DNA of 64,000 nucleotides from CAWIJJ01 sp963836425 (GCA_963836425.1 CAWIJJ010000017.1:1-64000), one strand, 5' to 3'; counted from the stretch's first letter, positions 42,579 through 51,984 are shown. Notes: generated by a model from the sequence alone, not told the origin. Translations and numbers: made by a program.

Positions 42579-43628
42579 TTACGGTAGGATGGCCGTCTTC
42601 AGGTGACCGTTATGGCTCATCAGATGGCGCATCACCTCCAGCAGGTTGGTAAGGGGCTCCTCCCGGTTCACGAAGAAAGAGGCCGTAATGTGACCGGCGC
42701 AAACCAGCTCCAGCGCTTTCCGAATGTAATCGGGAGTGTGATGGAAGCTGGCCTTGCAGGTGATTTCGGAGTAGTGCAAGAGGGCGGTATCGAGATTCAC
42801 CTTGCTGTCGTTGGGGCAGCCGCCGAAGAAGTTGACGGTGCCGCCGCGGCGAACCATGTTGACGGCCCACTCCCAGGTTTCGGGTTTACCGACGGCCTCG
42901 ATGGCGATATCGACGCCGCGTCCCTGGGTGAGGTCGCGGATGGCTTTGACGGGATCGGAATCGTCGCCGGCGACGATGAGTTCGTCGGCTCCGAGGGCGG
43001 CTGCGCGTTCGAGCTGGGTCTGGCGGCGGCCGACGGCGATGACGCGGCACCCGGCCAGGCGGGCGAGTTTGACGAACATCAGGCCGATGGGGCCGAGGCC
43101 GATCACGGCCATGGTGTCGCCGAACCTGGGCGCCGTCTCCTCGAGTCCGCGCAGAACGCAAGCGAGGGGTTCGACGAGGGCGGCATCCTGATAGCCCACA
43201 TGGGTCGGGATGAGATAGGTGTTGCGTTCCACGATGCGAGCCGGGATGCGGATGAACTCGGCGTAGGCGCCGTTGTTGAACAGCAGGTCCTCGCAGAGAT
43301 TCTCGAGACCGCGCCGGCAGAAGAAACAGTCCAGACAAGGAGCGGAATTGGCCGCAACCACACGTTGTCCTACCGAGAACCGGGTGACTTCGCCGCCGAC
43401 GGCGACGATATCCCCGGCGAGTTCGTGACCGAACACGGCAGGTGGGACGATCATCCGGGCGTGATAACCGCGGCGAAAGACCTTGACATCGGTTCCGCAG
43501 GTCAAAGCTGCTTTCACCCGTACCAGGATGTCCCCGCTATGGATTGTCGGAACGGCTACCGGCTCTACCTGCAAATGCTCCCTACCGTAGAGAACGGCAG
43601 CCATCATGTGGTTATTCACTATGCCCAC
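42579..43628 (-). CDS. Zinc-dependent MDR alcohol dehydrogenase in the hopanoid operon (second copy)
   Basis: A 349-residue medium-chain dehydrogenase. The catalytic zinc region is TCGTDVKVFRRG with GHELAG. The structural zinc cysteines are in APCLDCFFCRRGLENLC. A Rossmann NAD(P) site follows (AVIGLGPIGLMFVKLARLAG). An in-frame ATG at 43,604 (MAAVLYGREHL) may be the true start; the longer form overlaps the neighbour by 10 bases. It resembles threonine/sorbitol dehydrogenase-type enzymes. Its position between hpnG and hpnC makes action on a hopanoid or its ribosyl side chain plausible, but no step has been assigned. Confidence 0.85.
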   Translation of the reverse strand: MGIVNNHMMAAVLYGREHLQVEPVAVPTIHSGDILVRVKAALTCGTDVKVFRRGYHARMIVPPAVFGHELAGDIVAVGGEVTRFSVGQRVVAANSAPCLDCFFCRRGLENLCEDLLFNNGAYAEFIRIPARIVERNTYLIPTHVGYQDAALVEPLACVLRGLEETAPRFGDTMAVIGLGPIGLMFVKLARLAGCRVIAVGRRQTQLERAAALGADELIVAGDDSDPVKAIRDLTQGRGVDIAIEAVGKPETWEWAVNMVRRGGTVNFFGGCPNDSKVNLDTALLHYSEITCKASFHHTPDYIRKALELVCAGHITASFFVNREEPLTNLLEVMRHLMSHNGHLKTAILP

Positions 43629-44674
43629 CTCTGTGGCTGAACGATTATTTTCAACGTATTAGGTCCCGGATGCAATGCCAAATCGATGCCGGCCCGGATT
43701 TTGGCCAGCGGCAGGCGGTCGGAAATGAGTTCGTCCACCGGCAATTCCCCGCTAAATACCAGATGCGCCGATTGTGCCTGTAGATCCACGGCGGCACTGT
43801 AGCAACCGAAGAGGGTGCGCTCGCCGGCGCAGATATCGGCGCCGGAAGCTTCGATCCGCTCGGTGGCGGAGGTCTGGGCGAACAACAGAATACGGGCGCC
43901 CGGACGCGAGCAGGCGATGGCCTGATCGACGATGCCGGGAACGGAGGCGGCTACGATGACGAGGTCTGCGCCACGGCCGGAGGTGAGGCGGCGGGCCTCG
44001 GCGGCAACGTCCACCGCCCGGGGATCCCAGACGAAGCCGGCTCCGACCCTGGTGGAAGCCTGGCGCCGTTCGGGCATGGTTTCGGAGGCCGCGACGGCGG
44101 CGCCTGTCCGCTTCACCAGCATCGTGAACATCAGTCCGATGGGCCCCTGGCCCAGGATGACGGCAAGTTCGCCGGGTTGCGGATTGCACTGGACGACGGC
44201 CTTGAGGCAGGTATTCAACGGCTCGACCAGGGTGGCGCGTTCGAAGGAGACGCCGTCTGGAATTCGTTCAACGCCGCGCTCCACGATCCAGTCCATGACG
44301 CGCACGTATTGGGCGAAGCCTCCGCCGGCCGGCTCAAATCCGGCGGTGATGCCGACCTGCTTGTAGAGCGCGCACTGGGCGTAGAGCTTGTGGAGGCAGT
44401 AGAAGCAGCCTCCGCAGGGGATATGGTGAAAGGCTACGACGCGGTCTCCGGGTTCAACACTGGTGACGCCGCCGCCGGTAGCGACGACGACTCCGGCGGT
44501 CTCGTGGCCGTACACGCGCGGGGGCTCGAGCAGGTTGTACTCGATCTTCTTGAGGTCCGTGTGGCAGATGCCGCAGGCCTCGACGCGAATGAGGATTTCG
44601 CCCGTTCCGATGGGCGGAGTGGGAATCTCCTCGACGCTGATAGCGCCTTGGCCACGGTAGACGGCCGCGTGCAT
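43619..44674 (-). CDS. Zinc-dependent MDR alcohol dehydrogenase in the hopanoid operon (first copy)
   Basis: I start at MHAAVYRGQGAISVEE (44,674; 351 residues), leaving a 13-base gap after hpnG; an upstream in-frame ATG at 44,716 would overlap hpnG. The catalytic zinc motif is CGICHTDLKKIE with YGHETAGVV. The structural zinc motif is IPCGGCFYCLHKLYAQC. The nucleotide site is VILGQGPIGLMFTMLVKRTG. It is diverged from the second copy, so this is not a recent tandem duplication. Retention of two such enzymes within a tightly spaced operon argues for linked function. Confidence 0.85.
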   Translation of the reverse strand: MHAAVYRGQGAISVEEIPTPPIGTGEILIRVEACGICHTDLKKIEYNLLEPPRVYGHETAGVVVATGGGVTSVEPGDRVVAFHHIPCGGCFYCLHKLYAQCALYKQVGITAGFEPAGGGFAQYVRVMDWIVERGVERIPDGVSFERATLVEPLNTCLKAVVQCNPQPGELAVILGQGPIGLMFTMLVKRTGAAVAASETMPERRQASTRVGAGFVWDPRAVDVAAEARRLTSGRGADLVIVAASVPGIVDQAIACSRPGARILLFAQTSATERIEASGADICAGERTLFGCYSAAVDLQAQSAHLVFSGELPVDELISDRLPLAKIRAGIDLALHPGPNTLKIIVQPQRWA

Positions 44675-44687
44675 CGTATCGGGCACT

Positions 44688-45386
44688 TCAGTCAGCTTGA
44701 AATCTGCAACTGGCAAAAAAATCCCCCAAACCCCGGGCCGCCCGGACCGAACGACTGCGCAGGCGCACGAGTTCCGGCACCCGACTGGCAGGACGACGCA
44801 ATGCTCCCTTTAAAAGAATTATTGTATCGAAATGGCCGTCAGGCCGGAGGGCCGCGTTGAAATCATTCGCCATTTCTTCGTCGGCCAGGTCGGTTACAGC
44901 GCGTACACAAATTAAACGTATGCCGAGATTTCTTGCGCTTTCGGCAACGCCGGCCGCTTCCATTTCGACGGCGCAGGCACCGGTGCGGCGCAGTTTCTGC
45001 TTCTCCTCGCGGGCCAGGGCGACGTGGTCGATGGAGACCACCACGCCGCGGTGCGCGTTCGAGCCTTGGACGGAAGCCGCGGGATAATCGCGGCCGCCGG
45101 CTCGCACGGCGTTGCCGACGACCACGTCACCGGGGCGCAAATCAGGGTCGAGGGCGCCGCAGAAGCCGGTGGAGACGACGGCATCGGGATGAAAGTCGCG
45201 GGCTGCCTGGACAGCGGCGGCGGCACGGGTCCAGCCCACGCCGTTGGCGGCCAGCAGGACCTCATGCTCTCCCAATCTTCCCTGGCGGGCCCATTGTACG
45301 GGCAGGGCGGGACGGATGAGGGCGTCGAGGCGCGGGAGCAGTCCTTGAAATTCCATGCGGTCCGATGCCACGAAGAGGAGTCTCAT
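44688..45386 (-). CDS. hpnG: Adenosylhopane nucleosidase HpnG (phosphorylase-like)
   Basis: A 232-residue nucleoside phosphorylase-fold protein: MRLLFVASDRMEFQGLLPRL, LLAANGVGWTRAAAAVQAA, VVSTGFCGALDPDLRPGDVVVGNAV, ACAVEMEAAGVAESAR and the acidic residue in ICVRAVTDLADEEMANDF. The sequence is typical of HpnG, which removes adenine from adenosylhopane to give ribosylhopane. It starts 1 base before the hpnA stop and is followed by two dehydrogenases. The C-terminal tail (RLRSRSVRAARGLGDFF) is basic. Confidence 0.88.
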   Translation of the reverse strand: MRLLFVASDRMEFQGLLPRLDALIRPALPVQWARQGRLGEHEVLLAANGVGWTRAAAAVQAARDFHPDAVVSTGFCGALDPDLRPGDVVVGNAVRAGGRDYPAASVQGSNAHRGVVVSIDHVALAREEKQKLRRTGACAVEMEAAGVAESARNLGIRLICVRAVTDLADEEMANDFNAALRPDGHFDTIILLKGALRRPASRVPELVRLRSRSVRAARGLGDFFASCRFQAD

Positions 45387-46367
45387 TCAGGCAGCCGTGG
45401 CCGTGCTCCGGGAAAACCACTCCACGGCGCGCCGGAGCGCGGTTTCGGCGGAAGCCGGGCGGAAACCGAGTTCCAGCCGCGCCTTTTCCGAGGTGACCCA
45501 CATTTTTTTGCGGGCCATGCGGACGGCGTCCAGAGGCACGCGCGGCGGCGCACCGGTGATTCCGGCCCAGGCGGTGCTGGCGGCGCCGGCGAGCCAGGCG
45601 GCGGCATAGGGCAGGCGCACGCGCGGCGCGGGGCGGCGGGTGATGGCGGCAAGAAGGGCCAGGATTTGGGCGAGGGTGAGGTTTTCCGAGCCGAGGATAT
45701 AGCGTTGGCCGGGGCGGCCGGTCTCGCCGGCGCGCACGTGGGCCTCGGCGGTATCGCGCACATCGACGATGTTCAGGCCGGTATCGATGAAGGCCGGCAT
45801 GCGGCCGTTCAGGAAGTCGACGACGATCTGGCCGGTAGGCGTGGGCTTGACGTCGTGATCGCCTACCGGCGCGGTAGGGTTGAGGATGACGACGGGAAAC
45901 CCATCGCGGGCGAACTCGAGCGCGACCTGCTCGGCCAGGAACTTGGAACGTTTGTAATCGCCCGCCATATCGGCGAGCGAAACGGGCGTCTCTTCCGTAC
46001 CCAGACCTTCGGCGGGGATGCCGATGCAGCCGACGGTACTGGTATAGACGACGCGCGCGACACCGGCCTTGCGGGCGGCGGCGAGCACGTTGCGGGTGCC
46101 CTCGACGTTGGACCGGTAGAGTTCGCCGGGATCGCGGGCCCAGAGGCGGTAGTCGGCGGCGACGTGAAAGACGAGGTCGCAGCCGGAGACGGCGCGCTCG
46201 ACGGATTCGGGGTCGCGGAGATCGCCGGGCGCCGGTTCGACGGCGAGGTCGCGGACGCGGCTGCCGGGGCGAAGGAGGGCGCGCACGGAACGGCCGCGCT
46301 CGATGAGCACGCGGGCGACGTGCCAGCCGAGGAACCCGGAGGCGCCGGTGACGAGCACGGGAGTCAT
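45387..46367 (-). CDS. hpnA: Hopanoid-associated sugar epimerase HpnA
   Basis: A 326-residue extended short-chain dehydrogenase. It opens with the NAD(P) motif VTGASGFLGWHVARVLIERG; the fold continues with DLVFHVAADYRLWARDPGELYRSNVEGTRNVL, VVYTSTVGCIG and a Y-x-x-x-K at DYKRSKFLAE. The HpnA family is found across hopanoid clusters and is thought to modify a nucleotide-sugar or a side chain; the exact reaction is unknown. It lies 25 bases after hpnH and directly abuts hpnG. Confidence 0.9.
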   Translation of the reverse strand: MTPVLVTGASGFLGWHVARVLIERGRSVRALLRPGSRVRDLAVEPAPGDLRDPESVERAVSGCDLVFHVAADYRLWARDPGELYRSNVEGTRNVLAAARKAGVARVVYTSTVGCIGIPAEGLGTEETPVSLADMAGDYKRSKFLAEQVALEFARDGFPVVILNPTAPVGDHDVKPTPTGQIVVDFLNGRMPAFIDTGLNIVDVRDTAEAHVRAGETGRPGQRYILGSENLTLAQILALLAAITRRPAPRVRLPYAAAWLAGAASTAWAGITGAPPRVPLDAVRMARKKMWVTSEKARLELGFRPASAETALRRAVEWFSRSTATAA

Positions 46368-46392
46368 AGGCAGCGGCGGCGCGCCGGTAAGA

Positions 46393-47499
46393 CTAACGCA
46401 GGGTCCATGCCAGCATCTTCAGGTTGTCGGCAAGACCGGCGTTGATGCCGAGTGCGGCGGAGGGCTCGAAGCCGCAATGGACCATGCAATGCTCGCAGCG
46501 CGGATCGTTGCCGGCGCCGTAGCTCTCCCAGGGCGTCTGCGTCATGAGCTGTTCGAAAGTTTTGTAGTGGCCGTCGGTGATCAGATAGCAGGGGCCCTTC
46601 CAGCCCTTCACGTTGTAAGTGGGATTGCCCCAGGCGGTGCAGGGCAGCTCGCGTTCGCCTTTGAGGAAGTCGAGATAAATGGGCGTCTGGCGCACCGCGT
46701 ATTTTTTGGCGATGCGGTCGATATCCTTGAACTTCTCATAGATATCGTCGCGGGTCATGAAGATCTCGCGATCGTTGACGGCGGAGTATCCGTAGGCCGG
46801 GGCGATCTGGTGTCCGTCCACATTGAACTGGCGGAGGTATTCGAAGAGCTCCTCGATCTCGGCCATATCGGTTTCCTTGTAAACGGTGGTATTGGTGCAG
46901 ACCTGGAAGCCGGCGGCCTTAGCGACGCGAATGCCCTCGATGGCGAGTTTGAAAACGCCTTCGCGCTCGACGGCGATGTCGTGATTCTTCTCCATGCCGT
47001 CCAGGTGGACGTTGAAGTAGAGGCGCTTGTCCGGGGTAAATTCGTGCAGGCGCTTCTTCATGAACATGCCGTTGGTGCAGAGATAGATGTGACGGTTCCG
47101 CTCGAGGATGCCGGAGACCAGCTCGCCGATCTGGGGATACATCATGGGCTCGCCGCCGCAGATGGAAACGACGGGAGCTCCGCACTCATCGACGGCGGCC
47201 AGACACTCCTCGAGCGGCACGCGTTCGGAGATGGTGGATTCGTACTCGCGGATGCGGCCGCAGCCGGTGCAGGTGAGATTGCAGGCGTGCAGGGGCTCGA
47301 GCATGAGGACGATGGGAAAACGCTTGCCGATCATGGGATGGGGCTGGCGCTTCCCACCGGCCTTGGGAGGCAGGATGCGGAATGGATTGGCGGCGTCGGG
47401 CGCGGCGGCGTCGTTCTTCTGCCATTCCGGGCGCGGCCGCAGCTTGTTCTTGAAAATGTACCCGGCGAGGCCGGCGGTCATGGCGAGAGGGAATTTCAT
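46393..47499 (-). CDS. hpnH: Adenosylhopane synthase HpnH (radical SAM)
   Basis: A 368-residue radical SAM enzyme with the iron-sulphur motif CNLTCTGC (Cys73, Cys77, Cys80), the GGEP motif (SICGGEPMMYPQI) and a C-terminal cysteine-rich tail (DPRCEHCMVHCGFEPSAAL). HpnH couples the 5'-deoxyadenosyl radical to diploptene to form adenosylhopane, the first step toward extended (C35) hopanoids. It starts 3 bases after shc. The protein is intact and closely follows the family. Confidence 0.93.
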   Translation of the reverse strand: MKFPLAMTAGLAGYIFKNKLRPRPEWQKNDAAAPDAANPFRILPPKAGGKRQPHPMIGKRFPIVLMLEPLHACNLTCTGCGRIREYESTISERVPLEECLAAVDECGAPVVSICGGEPMMYPQIGELVSGILERNRHIYLCTNGMFMKKRLHEFTPDKRLYFNVHLDGMEKNHDIAVEREGVFKLAIEGIRVAKAAGFQVCTNTTVYKETDMAEIEELFEYLRQFNVDGHQIAPAYGYSAVNDREIFMTRDDIYEKFKDIDRIAKKYAVRQTPIYLDFLKGERELPCTAWGNPTYNVKGWKGPCYLITDGHYKTFEQLMTQTPWESYGAGNDPRCEHCMVHCGFEPSAALGINAGLADNLKMLAWTLR

Positions 47500-47502
47500 A
47501 AC

Positions 47503-49433
47503 CTATCCATTCGAGTTTTCTCGGGCCTTCACGAACGAAGACAGCGCGAGTAGCGGGAAGTAGTCCTTGTACAGGTGATAGTTGAGATAGAAGACGCGCG
47601 GAAAGCCGGTGCCGGTGGCAAGGGTTTCGTCCCAGCCGCCGCCGGGCCGCTGCGAATCGATCAGGTATTCGATGCCGTGCCGGACGCTGAGGCTGGAGGC
47701 ATCGCCGCCGGCGATCAGGCCGAGGAGGGCCCAGGCGGTCTGGGAAGGCGTGCTGGGGGCTGGGGTGAAGATGCGCCGGTCGTAGGAGGAGCAGGATTCG
47801 CCCCAGCCTCCGTCGGCATTCTGGATGGAACGAAGCCATTCGCCGGCGCGCAGGACGTGGGCTTCGCGATCGCTCTCGCCGGCCGCGGCGAGGCCGCGCA
47901 GGGCGAAGCAGGTTCCGTAAATATAGGCGACGCCCCAACGGCCGTACCAGCTTCCATCGGCCTCCTGATGGCGCACCAGCCACTCGACTCCGCGGCGAAC
48001 GGCGGGGTGCCCGGCGGACAGCCTGGCGGCGGCCACCGCTTCGAGCACGCGGCCGGTGATATCGGCGCAGGTGGGGTCGAGCATGGCGTTGTGATCCGCG
48101 AACGGAACCTGGCTGAGGAACTCCCAGTTGTTGTCGGCGTCGAAGGCGGCCCAGCCGCCGTCGCGGGACTGCATGGCCAGGAGCCAGTTGACGGCGCGCT
48201 TGAGCGTGGCCTGAAGGCGTTCGGAGCCGGAGCCGGAGCCGGCACCGGACGCTGGCAGAGCGCGAGCACTGCCATGGCGGTGTCGTCGATATCGGGATAG
48301 AACTCGTTACGGTATTCGAAGGCCCAGCCGGAGGGCTCGGTGTGGGGACGTTTGACGGACCAGTCACCCTTGCGGCGCACCTCGCGATCGAGCAGCCAGT
48401 CGAGAGCCAGGGGAAGAGCGGGGTGAGCGGGATCCTGCTGTGCGAGCGCGTAAGCCCCGATGGCGGTATCCCAGACCGGCGAGAAGCAGGGCTGGAAGAA
48501 GAAGCGGTCGCCGTCGTCCACCATCAGGTTATTGAACTGGCGCAGGGCTTCGGCGCGCAGCGGGTGGCCGGGCGCGTAGCCGAGGACGTCGAGGGCCATG
48601 ACGGAGTACATCATGGGCGGGTAAATGGCGCCGAGGCCGTCGGCATGGCGGATGCGCTCCACCATCCACTCTTCGGCGCGGGCCACGGCTTTGCGGCGCA
48701 GGTGTTGGGGGCCGCGCCGCTCCCACCACTTGATCAGGCTGTCCACGGCGAGGAAGAAGTTGTGCCAGGTGATGCGGCCGTCCCGCTTAAACGCGGGACT
48801 CACGCCGGGTTTCCAGATCTCGTCGAGATTAAAGCCGGCGGGGACGGGCCGCCGCGGGTTGGCGGCATGCACGATGGAGAGCGAAACGACGATGGCGCGA
48901 GTCCACGACGACATCTGGTAGAGGAAGCGGAAAGGCAGGAGCACGACTTCCGGCGGGATGCTGGGACAGCAGTCGCGCGGGTAGAGATCGAAGAGGCTGA
49001 GGTTGACGCGCACGTAGCTGTTGGCTGCCTGGATGCCGCCGAGTTCGAGGATGCGATCGCGCAGGCGGAGCATGCGTTCGTCGTCCACGGGAATGCCGGC
49101 GAGTTTCAGGGCGAAGTAGGCTTTGACGGACGCGCTGACCTCGGAAGGCCCTTCGGCGTAGATGTTAAAGCCGCCATCGGGCAACTGACGGTCGAGAATG
49201 GCGGCGGCCGCCTTGTCCACGAAGGCGCGGGTCTCGGGCTGCCAGCGGCCGTCGCGGGGAGGGTCGAGCCAGAGCTGGAAAAGGATGTAATCCGACTCGA
49301 GGGTGGAATCGGCGGTGAGCTCGGCGCACCAGTGGCCGTCGCGAGCCTGGGAGGCGGAGAGGAGTTCCGCGGCACGGGAGGCGGCGCGGCCGGCCGCCTC
49401 CAGGGTACTACGCACTGGAGCGGGCGAACTCAT
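47503..49433 (-). CDS. shc: Squalene-hopene cyclase, one frameshift
   Basis: The ATG at 49,433 overlaps the ispH stop (ATGA). The first 395 codons carry the cyclase repeats (QLPDGGFNIYAEG), GLGAIYPPMMYSVMAL and the catalytic aspartate motif DIDDTAM (381-384). Near 48,245, at a short GGCTCC tandem repeat, one base is missing and the frame changes; the rest continues RLQATLKRAVNWLLAMQSRDGGWAAFD to EADGSWYGRWGVAYIYGTCF and QRPGGGWDE to 47,503. Joined, it has about 640 residues, full length. It cyclises squalene to hopene/hopanol at the membrane. It is the second gene of the operon. Confidence 0.88.
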
Positions 49434-50401
49434 TGTATAGAGATCATCAGTTCGGCAGGCAGCGAAAACCGCACGTCCTCATCCACGAGTTCAATTTCTT
49501 CCAGGCCGGAAAAATCGAAACCGCGCAGAAAATCGATCAGCTCCGAAACCAGGTGCTCGGGGGCGGAAGCGCCCGCGGTTACGGCGATGTTGCGGACGCC
49601 ATGGAGCCAGCGCACGTCCACATCCTGGCAATCGTTGACGAGGTAGCCCGGGACGCCGAACTTGGCGCCAACCTCGACCAGGCGCTTGGAATTGGAACTG
49701 TTCTGCGAACCGACGACAAGCAGCAGGTCCACCGCGGAGGAGACGGCTTTGACGGCCAGCTGCCGGTTCTCGGTGGCATAGCAGATATCCTGGCCCGGGG
49801 GCCCTTCGATGAGCGGGAAACGCTGTTTCAGGCGGGCGACGATATCGCGCGTTTCATCCAGGCTGAGGGTGGTCTGGGTGAGAAAACGTACACGCGAGGG
49901 ATCGGGAAGCTGCAGGCCGTCCACTTGCTCCGTAGTCTCGACGAGATAGCTGCAGTCGGGCACTTCGCCGAGCGTGCCGATCACTTCATCGTGATCCTTG
50001 TGGCCGATCAGCACGATGCTGAAACCGTCGCGGGCAAAGCGCACGGCTTCGAGGTGCACTTTGGTGACGAGGGGGCAGGTGGCGTCGATGATGTTCAGGT
50101 TCCGTCTTTTGGCTTCCGCTTTGACAGAGGGCGAGACTCCGTGCGCGCTGAAGATGGCGCGGGCGCCCTCCGGCACTTCGTCCAGCTCTTCCACGAAGAT
50201 CGCGCCGGCCTGCCGCAATTCCTCAACCACATGCAGGTTGTGCACGATCTCCTTCCGTACGTACACCGGCGGCCCATAGACATCCAGAGCGATCTTCACT
50301 ACATCGATCGCCCGGACCACGCCGGCGCAAAAACCGCGAGGCTTCAGCAGGAAGATTTTTTTGTCCGCGCCCGTATTCGCGGCAAAGGGCTTCAGAGGCA
50401 T
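49430..50401 (-). CDS. ispH: 4-hydroxy-3-methylbut-2-enyl diphosphate reductase IspH
   Basis: I start at ATG 50,401 (MPLKPFAANTGADKKIFLL, 323 residues); the longer frame upstream is not family-like and runs into the divergent ogt. Three cluster cysteines are present: Cys25 (PRGFCAGV), Cys109 (DATCPLV) and Cys207 (ICYATENRQ), with SAHGVSPSVKAEA and TQTTLS. IspH makes IPP and DMAPP in the last step of the MEP pathway. As first gene of the hopanoid operon it ties precursor supply to hopanoid output; the stop overlaps the shc start. Confidence 0.93.
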   Translation of the reverse strand: MPLKPFAANTGADKKIFLLKPRGFCAGVVRAIDVVKIALDVYGPPVYVRKEIVHNLHVVEELRQAGAIFVEELDEVPEGARAIFSAHGVSPSVKAEAKRRNLNIIDATCPLVTKVHLEAVRFARDGFSIVLIGHKDHDEVIGTLGEVPDCSYLVETTEQVDGLQLPDPSRVRFLTQTTLSLDETRDIVARLKQRFPLIEGPPGQDICYATENRQLAVKAVSSAVDLLLVVGSQNSSNSKRLVEVGAKFGVPGYLVNDCQDVDVRWLHGVRNIAVTAGASAPEHLVSELIDFLRGFDFSGLEEIELVDEDVRFSLPAELMISIQ

Positions 50402-50484
50402 AGGGAAGTTGCTCCTGATTATAGCAGGGGCAGACCGCCGGACAAGTGCGAACACAGGCGTTTCCCGCATGGGAGGATAAGCAC

Positions 50485-50970
50485 ATGGAGCAATGGATGG
50501 AGGCCGATTTCGGTGGCGGCGTGCGGCTGAGACTGGTGGCCGGGCCGGCCGGGCTTCGGGCGATCGACTTTCACGGGACGGCGGCGGTGGAGAGCCAGGC
50601 GGAATCGAAGACGGCGCTGCTCGAAGAGGCGGAGCGGCAACTGCGGGCTTACTTTGCCGGCACGCTGCGGGCATTCGACCTGCCGCTGGACCCGGCGGGG
50701 ACCGAATTTCAGCAGCGGGTTTGGCGCGAACTGCTGCGCATAGGGTATGGAGAGACGCGCAGTTACCGGCAGGTGGCGGCGGCGATCGGGTCGCCCGCGG
50801 CGGTGCGCGCGGTGGGGGCGGCCAACGGGGCCAATCCGATTCCGATCGTGATTCCCTGCCACCGCGTGATCGGCGCGGGGGGCAAGCTGGTGGGATACGG
50901 AGGCGGGCTGGAGCTCAAGAAGCGGCTGCTGGCCCTCGAGGGGTCGCGGCCGGCCGCACTGGGGCTGTAG
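50485..50970 (+). CDS. ogt: Methylated-DNA--protein-cysteine methyltransferase Ogt
   Basis: ATG 50,485 is chosen because GGGAGGA lies 7 bases upstream; the frame extends further but without such a site. The 161-residue protein has the acceptor cysteine in IPIVIPCHRVIG (Cys125), the helix-turn-helix FQQRVWRELLRIGYGETRSYRQVA and AAVRAVGAANGANP. It removes alkyl groups from O6-guanine by transfer to the cysteine. Divergent from ispH with 83 bases between. Confidence 0.93.
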   Translation: MEQWMEADFGGGVRLRLVAGPAGLRAIDFHGTAAVESQAESKTALLEEAERQLRAYFAGTLRAFDLPLDPAGTEFQQRVWRELLRIGYGETRSYRQVAAAIGSPAAVRAVGAANGANPIPIVIPCHRVIGAGGKLVGYGGGLELKKRLLALEGSRPAALGL

Positions 50971-50985
50971 CGGGACCTTGGACGG

Positions 50986-51984
50986 TCAGACGCTGGCGGG
51001 GGAGCCGGTCTTGGCCATGGCCAGAATCCTGTCGTCGAACTCGAAGCCGGCGGTGCGCGGCTTATGGTTGCGCACGTACCACTTGTAGGTTTCTTTCAGG
51101 CCGGTTTCGAGCGGCGTCATTTTGACCTTCAGCACGCGGGTGACTTTTCCGATGTTTTCGGTGATGGGCGGAAGGTCGAAATATTCGCCGAAGTAGTAAG
51201 GCTCGTCCATGGCGTTGCCGCCGGCCTGGGCGATGAAATCGCGGGGCACGCGGACCAGCGTGGGCTCGACGTTGGCGACCTTGGCCAGCTTTTCGACCAC
51301 TTCGGCCTGGGTGACGGGTTTGGTGTCTCCGATGTTGAAGGCTTCTCCGAGCGCCTTGGGCTCCTCCATGGAGCGGAGCATGGACTGGACGAGGTCGGTG
51401 ACGTAGACGAACTGCATGAGGCGGTGGCCGTCGCCGGGAATAATGATGGGGCGGCCGGCGCGCAGGCGGTCCCAGAAAAACTGCTCGCGATAGAACGGAT
51501 TGCGCGGTCCGTAGACGAATGGGGGGCGGAAGGTAACCACCGGCAGGCCGGTTTGCGTGTGCATGCGGAACAGCAGGCGCTCGGTCGTGGCCTTGTGGCG
51601 GGTGTAGGGATTGGCGTGATAGTCGGGCGCGAGCGGGTCGCTTTCCTTGTGGTTCAGGCCGTCTCCGTAGGCCGAGACGCTGGACATGAAGATGTAGCGG
51701 CTGATGCGATCGCCCACCGCCTTGACGGTGTTTTCGACGTTTTCAGCGGTGGTCCCGCGTTCCCAATCGTAGGCATTATCGAAAACGATTTCAAACCGGC
51801 GGCCGGACACCGCTTCGCGAAGCGATTCCGGATCGTTGCGGTCGGCCATGATGTTCTCGACGCGCCGGCCGAAGTCATGCTTCGGTTTGCGGTGCAGGAC
51901 TGCAACTTCGTGGCCGCCTTTCACCAGCTCTTCGACCAGCAGGCGGCCGATGAACAGCGTGCCCCCGATAACCAGTACTTTCAT
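50986..51984 (-). CDS. NAD-dependent epimerase/dehydratase family protein
   Basis: A 332-residue extended short-chain dehydrogenase. It has the nucleotide motif VIGGTLFIGRLLVEELVKGGHEVAVLHR, the active-site region SSVSAYGDG and YTRHKATTE (Y-x-x-x-K), and VTFRPPFVYGPRNPF. The substrate is probably a nucleotide sugar or a related molecule; it cannot be named. It is encoded 82 bases downstream of the inositol-phosphate synthase in the same orientation, so the two may be cotranscribed. Confidence 0.85.
   Translation of the reverse strand: MKVLVIGGTLFIGRLLVEELVKGGHEVAVLHRKPKHDFGRRVENIMADRNDPESLREAVSGRRFEIVFDNAYDWERGTTAENVENTVKAVGDRISRYIFMSSVSAYGDGLNHKESDPLAPDYHANPYTRHKATTERLLFRMHTQTGLPVVTFRPPFVYGPRNPFYREQFFWDRLRAGRPIIIPGDGHRLMQFVYVTDLVQSMLRSMEEPKALGEAFNIGDTKPVTQAEVVEKLAKVANVEPTLVRVPRDFIAQAGGNAMDEPYYFGEYFDLPPITENIGKVTRVLKVKMTPLETGLKETYKWYVRNHKPRTAGFEFDDRILAMAKTGSPASV

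Noticed and set aside
43619..43640. Tandem duplication origin of the two zinc dehydrogenases
   Set aside because: The proteins differ throughout, including around the zinc sites, so any duplication is old.
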